A DNA stretch of 14,385 bases from Rhynchosporium graminicola (lineage: Eukaryota; Ascomycota; Leotiomycetes; Helotiales; Ploettnerulaceae): the NCBI GenBank assembly GCA_900074885.1, contig FJUW01000115.1, positions 1-14,385 on the forward strand, in the 5' to 3' direction. Below, piece by piece: positions 1 to 7,184 of this stretch. The position numbers and the translations under genes were made by a program. Numbering within the stretch: position 1 is the first letter of the stretch; every line of letters begins with the position of its first letter. The notes below the pieces were generated by a model, which saw only the letters and a program-made list of their open reading frames with translations, ran no database searches and had not been told where the DNA came from.

Positions 1-3000
1 ATCTCTTTCCTTCTTCTTAAAACCTTTAATTTACTTTCTACTAAATATAATTCCTATTAAAGGCTTTAATAGCGTTAATAGTAGTACTATTAGTTACTAT
101 ACGATACTTAATTTAATAGTAGATAATCACGTTCAGGTATTTACTCCCTTTCTTATTACTACTCTCGGAAACTATAGTATTATACTTAGAAGGACCTAGC
201 TTTCGGAATATCAAGTACTCTTAGATACCTCTAAACGATAGATCATTTAGCTACTATATACTCCTCCTAGTAACGTTTATAGCTCTCCGATCGAGATTAA
301 AGACTTATATAAATACCGTATTTACTAGCGCTACTAATACGACGCTAACAAATAAAACGAACGCCTTAATTAGTTCTAGGAAGCGTACGAGGAATAGCGA
401 AGCGCAGCTAACTCTCCTATTAATATTCGAGCTATTATTAACTCTATTTCTATTATTAAATAACTATTACTAGCTCGGAAGCGCACTTCTAAGGAGACTT
501 ATAGCTATAAAAATATCTAAAACTCTCCCCTAGAGAGTATTCTATAAGTAACTAACCCTCTATTACTACTACTAATTAGTCAGGACCGTTTCTCCAGCGT
601 TTATACTACTTATTCTAGATATAATAAGCCTAAGCGTTTATTATCTGAAGAATAAGAATAGAGTAATAAAGAGAAGTCTTTATACTCTAGAGAAGCTACT
701 AATATATAGCTAAAGTACGTACGACTCAGTAACGTTATCACTTATATCCCGCGTGAATCTCTACTTTAACTTTAATTAGAAGTCTCTATATTAAAGACTT
801 ACGCATAAGATTATACTTATATAATTTATACTATAGATTAATAGTTACTCGGAACACTATCTCGCGACTTAATAGAAGCTACTTAAAGTATAAATATAGC
901 TACTACGATATTTCAGAAGCGACTAAGATTACCTCGTGTACTCAGACCTCTTCTAGAGCCTCCTACGCTAGAGATTTATATAATTAGTAGCTTAGCTTTC
1001 TATCTCTTATATAAACGCTAGAAGTCTTCTAATAATAAGATCTTCTCTACTACTTTTCACGAGATAGATAAGCTTCTTAATAACTAAATCGCAGTTCAGT
1101 AACGTAATACTACTATCGTATCTTTAACTATCGACCTTACGGAATATTATAAAACCGCCTAGTAATTTACTATTAGCTTAAGCGAACTAGATTTAGAACT
1201 ATAGATCCCTCACGAGTATAGCTAGTAAGTATACGTCTTTTCTAAGGAAGCTAGCGATATTCTCCCTTCTTATCGCTTATACGATCACCGAATTAAGCTT
1301 AAGGAAAGGGCCGAGAAGAGCTTCAAATACTCCCTCTTATATAAGATATCAGCTAAAGAACTTAAAGTCATTAAGGCGTATATTACTAATAACTTAGCTA
1401 AAGGTTTTATTAAACCTTCTTAAGTACTATACGCTACACTTATTCTTTTCGTTAAGAAAGCTAATAGAAGTCTAAGATTCTATATCGACTTTCGCGCACT
1501 TAATAACCTTATAAGGAAAGATCAATATCTACTGCTATTAATCAATAAAACGCTAGCTAGAATCTCTACTACTAAGATATTCACTAAACTAGATATTCGC
1601 TAAGCGTTCTACCGAATTCGAATAGATCTAGCCTCTAAAGAGTATACGACCTTCCGGACCTATTATAGCGTATATAAGTATAAGGTACTCCCTTTTAGTC
1701 TAACTAATAGCCCTACGATATACTAGCGATATATAAATAACGTCTTATTCGACTACTTAGACGACTTCTATATAGTATATCTAGACGATATTCTAATCTA
1801 CTCTAACGACTTACTATAGTATTAATTACATATATATAAAGTACTATAATAATTATAAGACGCTAGATTATAAGCTAACCTTAAGAAGTATAAATTTAAC
1901 GTTACTTATACTAAATACCTTAGATTTATTATCTTTACTTCTAGGATCGAGGTAGACCCTAAGAAAGTTAATATTATATAATCTTAGAATTACCCGATTA
2001 TAATTAAGGGCATATAATTATTCTCAGGCTTTTATAACTTCTACTATCGATTTATTAAGGACTACAGAATTATCGTAAAACCTCTTATATAACTTACTAA
2101 AAATAACATATTATTTCAGTTCACTAAGGAGTATAAAGATACTTTTAATCACCTAAAGCACGCTCTCACTTCGGTACTACTCCTCTACTACTATTAGTAA
2201 TATCTACCTTATATAATCGAAATAGATACTAGTAATAGAGTAATAGCAGGTGTACTATCGTAATAATATAACGAAGACTAGTTCCTAGTAGCTTACTTCT
2301 CTAAGACTATATTACCTACCGAGCTTAATTACGCTATCTATAATAAGGAAATACTCGTAATTATACGATCTTTTAGTAACTAGAGATCTAAGCTCGTAAG
2401 CGCACTATATCAGATCCGCGTTGTTACTGATTATAAAGCTCTTAAGTACTTTATAACCTCTAAATAGCTAAACGTATAATAAGCCCGATAAGCCGAGCTA
2501 CTTGCAGATTATAACTTTATAATTACCTATCGACCTAGAAAGTATAATCTACTTACCGACGCTCTCTCTCGCAGAATAGATAAATTAGATAACTAGAATA
2601 ACGCTAAAAGAACCTAGCGTTTATAGCAGCTACTACGCGAAGACTAAATCGATCTAATACTACTTATAAGTAACCTCCGGAATAGCTCTGACTCTATAGA
2701 TAACTTTAAGCTTATTAATACCTTAGAAGTCGCCGACCTATCGCTAGTCTTTTCTATAGTATAGTAAGTACTTAACGCTAATCGTATTACGCTGTTACTC
2801 TAAGTACTACGGAAATAAGCTCTCTCCGCTACTCCTAGAAAACTAACTATAGAAAAAGATCTTCTACTCTATAAAGGAAGACTAATCGTACTTAACGTTT
2901 TATACTTTCGCACGCTACTTATACGCGAAGTAAACAACAAATTAGAGACTACTTATCTAAGTAAAAAGAAGACCTTATAACTACTAGTATTATAATACTA

Positions 3001-4030
3001 GTAGTACGGAATCGCTTTAACTATTAACTAGTACTACTGTAACTATTATACTTACTAATAAATTCAAGTGCCGCGCGATAAGAAACTAGGCCTCCTCTAA
3101 CCTCTGCTTATACTATCACGTCTATAGGAATATATTATAGTCGACTACTATAGCTATAACCGCGATAAATATAGCTACGATAATATTCTCGTATTTATTA
3201 ACTGTTTTAGTAAATAAGTAATTAGTATTCTATACCGAAAGACCTCCGATACGCGCGACCTTATAAAGCTTTACTTATACCACGTATACCGCTATTTCGG
3301 AGCTCTATTAATAATTACCTCTAATAGAGAGCCTTAATTTGTTTCCCGTTTTTAGACTATAGTTATTATAATTCTCGGCACCAAAAGATAGCTTTCTATA
3401 GTAGACTACTCGCAAACAGATAGCTAAATAGATATCTATAACTAATATCTCTAATATAGATTATAACCTTTTATCTCTTACTATTAAGATAACTAGTCGG
3501 AATTCTTACTTATTATAAAATACGCCTAGATAACTCTCCCTTACGAATCCCTTAGAGGTCTCTTACCCTTTGAAGTCGTTTATAGATATATACACAAAAT
3601 TAATTAGAATTAGAAAGACATACCTAACTCTACTACGCTTACTAATAAGTTAAATACTTAGTAAGCTCTAGATTACGCTAATTATCTACGCGACACTTAG
3701 ACTACTACTTAATTAAGCCTCTAATATATATAAGCTAAGATATCCTAATCCTATAATCGCTCACGCTGTGAAGTCGACTTTACTATAGACGACCTTATCT
3801 AGCTAGATATATGCTACTTTATAAGTACTCGACCTAGTAAAAAACTCGACTTCCTGACTAACGGACTTTTCCGTGTAATTGAAAAGGTCAGAAGCTCTTA
3901 TCGTCTAGAGCTCCTTACTAGTATAAAAGTATATAACGTATTCCCTACTGCTAAGCTACGGAAGTATCTAAACGACCTCTTGCTAAGATAAACCTCACTG
4001 CTACTACTACTTATTAATATCACTAGTAAC

Positions 4031-4215
4031 GATAAATAGGAGATCGAAGATATACTTACGTACCGCAAGTAGCGCAGTAGCCTCTTATACCCAGTTTCCT
4101 AGTTAAATTAAGACGTTAATCTCATATAGTACGACGCTATAGATATTAAATACGCTCCCGCTAAGCTATAATAATTCCACTTTAATAACCTAACGTAAGC
4201 TGGACCTCCTGCTAG
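4031..4215 (+). other. Chromodomain-type C-terminus of the Gypsy integrase
   Basis: The Pol frame here reads '(W)EIEDILTYRK(x)RSSLLYPVSWLN', with parentheses marking stops at former Trp/Gln codons, then a conserved 'YAPAKL' and 'GPPARLPDWL' tail. In fungal chromoviruses this domain follows the integrase and is thought to guide insertion to histone-marked heterochromatin. That fits the nested-transposon setting, but targeting in this case is inference. Confidence 0.75.
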
Positions 4216-4316
4216 ACTACCTGATTAGCTAAAAGCTTTCTACGATAGAATTAATAATTACAATTACCTTAATAGTAATAAGGAAATAGATTAACGCTCG
4301 AGGGCGAGCTTTTTTC

Positions 4317-4327
4317 GGAGGGGGGGG
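4317..4327 (+). other. Polypurine tract of the Gypsy element
   Basis: An all-purine run (GGA followed by eight G) lies just before the pol stop codon TAG, which abuts the first base of the 3' LTR. A polypurine tract primes plus-strand DNA synthesis in LTR retrotransposons, and this is its expected place. It has no CpA or TpG and so was not open to RIP. Confidence 0.8.
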
Positions 4328-4330
4328 TAG

Positions 4331-4676
4331 TATAACAACTAGTCAGGTTTAGAGGTTTCTCCCTATTAGTAGAAACACTTACTACTAAGCGAGATTACAC
4401 GAGTAGAGTTTAGGGGCCCCTTTTCATATATATACTTCCCTTCTCTCTCTACTTCTTCACTCCTTATTTATAGATTCTCAAGTGATTCTTACTACTTCAT
4501 ATTCATAGCAATATGAGATCTTATTACTCAGGTAGTTTTGAGACCTTTCTAGAGCAAGCGTCACACTTCACTCCTTAGTTATAGATTCTTAAGTGATTCT
4601 TACTACTTCATATTCATAATAATGTAAGATCTTATTACTCATGTAGTTTTGAGACCTTTCTAGAGCAAGCGTCACA
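4331..4676 (+). repeat. 3' LTR of the Gypsy element, with an internal 111-bp tandem duplication
   Basis: It aligns to the solo LTR at 4907-5149. The start TATAACAACTAG matches TGTGACGACTGG with every difference a TpG-to-TpA change, so the terminal TG was lost to RIP. A first GCGTCACA end falls at 4565, followed at once by a second copy of the last 111 bp ending at 4676. Shared features are the palindrome AGGGGCCCCT (4412-4421), a TATA-like stretch (about 4427-4434) and a CT-rich tract after it, a plausible fungal promoter layout. Confidence 0.85.
4455..4676 (+). repeat. Direct tandem repeat, 2 x 111 bp
   Basis: Copy 1 is 4455-4565 and copy 2 is 4566-4676, joined with no spacer; both end in GCGTCACA. 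I count about eight differences between them, several of them CpA/TpG transitions, so the duplication is older than part of the mutation. It may be an enlarged LTR end or the product of unequal LTR-LTR recombination. Confidence 0.85.
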
Positions 4677-4690
4677 TCTAAAGGCTTAAC

Positions 4691-4738
4691 CTTTATATTA
4701 TATTAGTATAAAAGATAAATATATAGATTAAGAATTAC
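4691..4738 (-). other. hAT intron 8 (48 bp)
   Basis: GTAATT donor, TACTAAT branch-like site, AAAG acceptor. Splicing joins 'RSNITI' to 'S(Q)AF', which fits the region before the WW...RFP motif of hAT transposases. Only 14 bp of the next exon (4677-4690) remain before the Gypsy LTR. Confidence 0.6.
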
Positions 4739-4901
4739 TTATAGTAATATTAGATCTACTTTCCTCTAGATAAACGTCTAATTCATCGAATTCTTCGTCT
4801 TCTTCGTTTATATATATATTAACATCTTCCTCGTCTAGAGGTATAATCTCCCTATTAAGTATAGGGAGATCTATATTAGCTTCTGCTTTTAAACTATTTA
4901 T

Positions 4902-4906
4902 ACTAG
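4902..4906. repeat. Target-site duplication, left copy (ACTAG) of the solo LTR
   Basis: Directly precedes the TGTGACG end and matches 5150-5154 exactly. Confidence 0.9.
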
Positions 4907-5149
4907 TGTGACGACTGGTCAGATTGGAGGTTTAGAGGTTTCCCTCTATTGGTGGAAACACTTACTGCTAAGCGAGATTACACGAGTAGATTTTAGGGGC
5001 CCCTTTTCATGTATATACTCCCCTTCTCTCTCTACTTCTTCACTCCTTAGTTGTAGATTCTAAGTTGATTCTTACTACTTCATGTTCCATGCAATGTGAG
5101 GTCTTACCTATTAGGTAATGCGTGAGACCTTTCTAGAGCAAGCGTCACA
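4907..5149 (+). repeat. Solo LTR of the same Gypsy family, with 5-bp target duplication
   Basis: It is 243 bp, starts TGTGACG and ends CGTCACA (7-bp perfect terminal inverted repeat). It is flanked by ACTAG on both sides (4902-4906 and 5150-5154), so this was a real integration, followed by LTR-LTR recombination that removed the internal part. It holds the palindrome AGGGGCCCCT (4995-5004), a TATA-like box (5012-5017) and a CT-rich tract (about 5018-5045). Unlike the LTR at 4331, it keeps most of its TpG/CpA dinucleotides. Removing it and one ACTAG copy restores a 47-bp hAT intron. Confidence 0.93.
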
Positions 5150-5154
5150 ACTAG
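5150..5154. repeat. Target-site duplication, right copy (ACTAG) of the solo LTR
   Basis: Directly follows the CGTCACA end and matches 4902-4906 exactly. Confidence 0.9.
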
Positions 5155-5319
5155 TATTTATATATATTTTAGAGAGCAAAAGACTTATAAGTTATATTCC
5201 TCTCTTAGCTTTCGCTTAATATCGCTTATAAATCAGTTACTAAGTACTAATAGACTTAATCAATCTATTTTAATTCTAGGATAAAGTATTAAGCTTATAT
5301 ATAAAGCTTTATTATACTT

Positions 5320-5602
5320 AGTAATACCGGATATCGGATAATACTTCCGAAGCTTAGCGATTCCTTTATTAATAGCAGAAGTAAAAGGTTCCTATAAGTA
5401 TATATTAGTATTTAAGCTATATAAGTAAAGGAGATACTTACTATATTATATTCGTCTCTAATAGTCTCTAGCCTAGTATATATCTTATATACTTCAGGTA
5501 CTAGATAATATATAGTCGGGTATCTCTCGGCTTGTAATTTCGTCGTAGTTTTAACGAATATATCGAAGATTCGTAAGCACTTTCGTATATACTCTAATTC
5601 TC
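5320..5602. repeat. Duplicated contig end, left copy (283 bp)
   Basis: Matches 5604-5886 at an offset of 284. The one difference I found is at 5599 (T) against 5883 (G), three bases from the N. It holds part of hAT exons and intron 6. The right copy gives the better protein reading at the mismatch. Confidence 0.9.
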
Positions 5603-5603
5603 N
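5603..5603. other. Assembly join (single N)
   Basis: A single N lies exactly between two copies of the same 283-bp sequence. This is what a scaffold join leaves when overlapping contig ends are not merged. Confidence 0.9.
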
Positions 5604-5886
5604 AGTAATACCGGATATCGGATAATACTTCCGAAGCTTAGCGATTCCTTTATTAATAGCAGAAGTAAAAGGTTCCTATAAGTATATATTAGTATTTAAG
5701 CTATATAAGTAAAGGAGATACTTACTATATTATATTCGTCTCTAATAGTCTCTAGCCTAGTATATATCTTATATACTTCAGGTACTAGATAATATATAGT
5801 CGGGTATCTCTCGGCTTGTAATTTCGTCGTAGTTTTAACGAATATATCGAAGATTCGTAAGCACTTTCGTATATACTCTAATGCTC
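5604..5886. repeat. Duplicated contig end, right copy (283 bp)
   Basis: Starts on the base after the N and copies 5320-5602. Sequence to its right continues the hAT gene upstream (minus strand). Confidence 0.9.
5676..5725 (-). other. hAT intron 6 (50 bp; second copy at 5392-5441)
   Basis: GTAAGT donor, TACTAAT branch-like site, TATAG acceptor, phase 0. Splicing joins '...TIRDEYNI' to 'EPFTSAINKG'. It occurs again at 5392-5441 because of the duplicated contig end at the N. Confidence 0.78.
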
Positions 5887-6024
5887 CTTCGCTAAGAAGT
5901 AATATACTTTTATACTTCTTAAACGATCTACTATCTGAAGTAGATATAACTGATAATATAACAGGCTATATATTAAGGAAATTCTTAAGTATATTAGCTA
6001 TAGAAGACTATCTTGTTTTTTGAT

Positions 6025-6080
6025 CTATAATAATAAAGATATTAGTATATATTTCTATAATTAATAGATTAATAACTTAC
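6025..6080 (-). other. hAT intron 5 (56 bp)
   Basis: GTAAGT donor, TACTAAT branch-like site, TTATAG acceptor. The split codon G|AT gives the Asp of the 'DxKTRW' hAT motif, preceded by 'P(Q)L'. The upstream exon needs one base added near 6091-6094 to reach this phase. Confidence 0.75.
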
Positions 6081-6205
6081 CTAGTTACGGAAAAGAGCAT
6101 TTTCAATTTCTAAGGCCTCTATATGCCTTTTTAAAGCTCTATTATTCTCTCCTGAATATTTAAGGCCTAATATAATAGTTCGAATTTTTTTCTATAAGGA
6201 GGTAT

Positions 6206-6251
6206 CTAATATAATTAGTATATATATAAATATTAATAGGAATTTACTTAC
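6206..6251 (-). other. hAT intron 4 (46 bp)
   Basis: GTAAGT donor, TACTAAT branch-like site, ATTAG acceptor. Splicing keeps an open frame from '...REEDLSN' to 'TSL(Q)KKIRT'. The exon after it is the least certain part of the alignment. Confidence 0.7.
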
Positions 6252-6526
6252 TATTACTTAAATCCTCTTCTCTATTATTCTCGATATTAGCTATATCTCC
6301 TCTATTATCAAGTTCGCTATAAGCGTCCTTTATAATATTCTTTAATATATCTTGAATAATAAGGTTAAGCACGTGAGCTAAACACGCTATATCTCCTTGA
6401 AATCTAATTCCCTTCATATCGTAGTCTTTAATAAAAGCTCGGATTAGGGTATCGTTCGAGCTAGCGTTATCTCGAGTAATACTATATATAGTTAGTTATT
6501 TATATTGAATATAAAAGAAAGGATTA

Positions 6527-6531
6527 TTATA
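6527..6531. repeat. Target-site duplication, left copy (TTATA) of the Copia element
   Basis: Directly precedes the 5' LTR and equals 12718-12722. Confidence 0.92.
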
Positions 6532-6724
6532 TGTTGGTCCATAGTCACGTGTTAGTCGAGTATCTGCGCCGAGGTTTAGCCGGCCAGATATATCTCCCTT
6601 ACGGAGTCTCGACTACCTAGGAAAGACAGCCACGATATAACAGATAATACTACTACTATTATCACTATACTTTAGCTCACGCAGACTACTTAATTATACG
6701 TACTACGACAGAGTAATACTAATA
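6532..6724 (+). repeat. Copia 5' LTR (193 bp)
   Basis: Same length as the 3' LTR. I count ten differences: nine transitions that fit loss of CpA or TpG, and one T/A transversion. Inside is a 7-bp inverted pair AGTCGAG / CTCGACT around the GC-richer core, and the E-box-like CACGTG near the start. Terminal CA has become TA. Confidence 0.93.
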
Positions 6725-7184
6725 TTAATCAATAGACGCATAGATTATTTCACTCTTTAAAAGTAGTCAAATTCTTAGATTCTAAGAATTCCGACTACTG
6801 AAAAGAGCGCGCTAGTAAATCTTGAAGAATAGAGATATCTACTATAGTAATAGCTTAAGTACTAGAGAAGATATAGTCTCCTCTTTGCTATTTGACTTGA
6901 ATTACTAAGATAATTTGCCTAGATTCTACCTGCGACACGGTTAAAGGATTCGACTTCTAGCATATTATACTACTATACTACTATTACCTTCTACGTACTT
7001 CGATTACTATCGCAACCCGACTTCAAAGAACGCGCTTTTGAGTTACGCCGAAAACTCGAAGTCAAAACTTGAACGCGCTACGCTAGCGCTTCCTACTATA
7101 TAACACTTAAGAATAACTCTATAACTACTATTCTAAATAACCTCGGAATAGTACTAAAACACTCATACGAATCAGACCTTTAAT
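6725..7184 (+). other. Copia 5' leader (untranslated region)
   Basis: About 460 bp between the 5' LTR and the inferred Gag start. It holds a strong hairpin at 6753-6807 and a GC-richer stretch (about 7010-7095) with short inverted repeats (GACTTC...GAAGTC and GAGTT...AACTC) and a repeated AACGCGC. In this position the RNA would be expected to carry signals for priming, packaging or dimerisation; that function is inferred from position only. No reading frame of note was seen. Confidence 0.6.
6753..6807 (+). other. Long imperfect hairpin in the Copia leader
   Basis: Pairs outward from a single-base loop at T6780: ATTCTTAGA (6771-6779) with TCTAAGAAT (6781-6789), then AGTAGTC (6762-6768) with GACTACT (6793-6799) after a small internal loop, then CTCTTT (6753-6758) with AAAGAG (6802-6807). 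It sits 28 bases after the 5' LTR. Confidence 0.7.

Larger units (their letters stand above)
2..4330 (+). pseudogene. Gypsy Pol polyprotein (protease end, RT, RNase H, integrase, chromodomain), RIP-killed
   Basis: One frame (codons starting at 2, 5, 8...) can be followed for about 1,440 codons with no indel, broken only by dozens of TAA/TAG codons at Gln or Trp positions; I read no in-frame TGA. The start resembles the C-terminal half of a retropepsin, with 'IILRRTWL' near 160-190. RT: 'KLDIR' carries the first catalytic Asp (1592-1594), 'YIDFRALN' starts at 1481, and YLDD is at 1778-1789. RNase H: Asp 2225, Glu 2348, Asp 2429, then 'DALSRR' from 2558. Integrase core: first Asp at 3143, but the second reads Asn (3323-3325, in a DRG-type motif) and the expected Glu reads Asp (3431-3433). 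A chromodomain-like end starts near 4031. The natural stop is TAG at 4328-4330, touching the LTR. The protein would be inactive. Confidence 0.92.
1..4676 (+). mobile_element. Ty3/Gypsy (chromovirus) LTR retrotransposon, 5'-truncated by the window edge, RIP-mutated
   Basis: This is the 3' part of a Gypsy retrotransposon: the end of protease, RT, RNase H, integrase, a chromodomain, a polypurine tract and the 3' LTR. Gag, the protease active site and the 5' LTR lie beyond the left edge. The domain order PR-RT-RH-IN-chromodomain is that of fungal chromoviruses. It is inserted in a hAT transposase gene on the opposite strand: hAT sequence starts at 4677 and its missing C-terminal part would be expected beyond the left end of the element. 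The right-hand target-site copy would be TCTAA (4677-4681); the left copy is not visible. CpA/TpG are nearly absent. Confidence 0.93.
4894..5188 (-). other. hAT intron 7 (47 bp before insertion), now holding the solo LTR; donor mutated
   Basis: On the minus strand the donor reads ATAAGT where the other introns have GTAAGT, following a T: a TpG-to-TpA change that fits RIP. A TACTAG branch-like site and AATAG acceptor follow. Splicing would join 'KLREEYN' to 'LKAEANIDL' in frame through a split Phe codon. The solo LTR target site overlaps the branch-like site. Confidence 0.7.

Noticed and set aside
4427..4434. TATA boxes scattered over the window as promoters
   Set aside because: TATATA occurs everywhere in RIP-treated DNA. 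Only those in the LTRs, next to a CT-rich tract, are mentioned, and as plausible only.
5320..5886. A biological tandem repeat within the hAT gene
   Set aside because: The copies meet exactly at an N, and merging them restores one continuous exon and intron.
6950..6990. ACT-type microsatellite in the Copia leader
   Set aside because: Short and imperfect; expected by chance in sequence so rich in TA and CTA after RIP.
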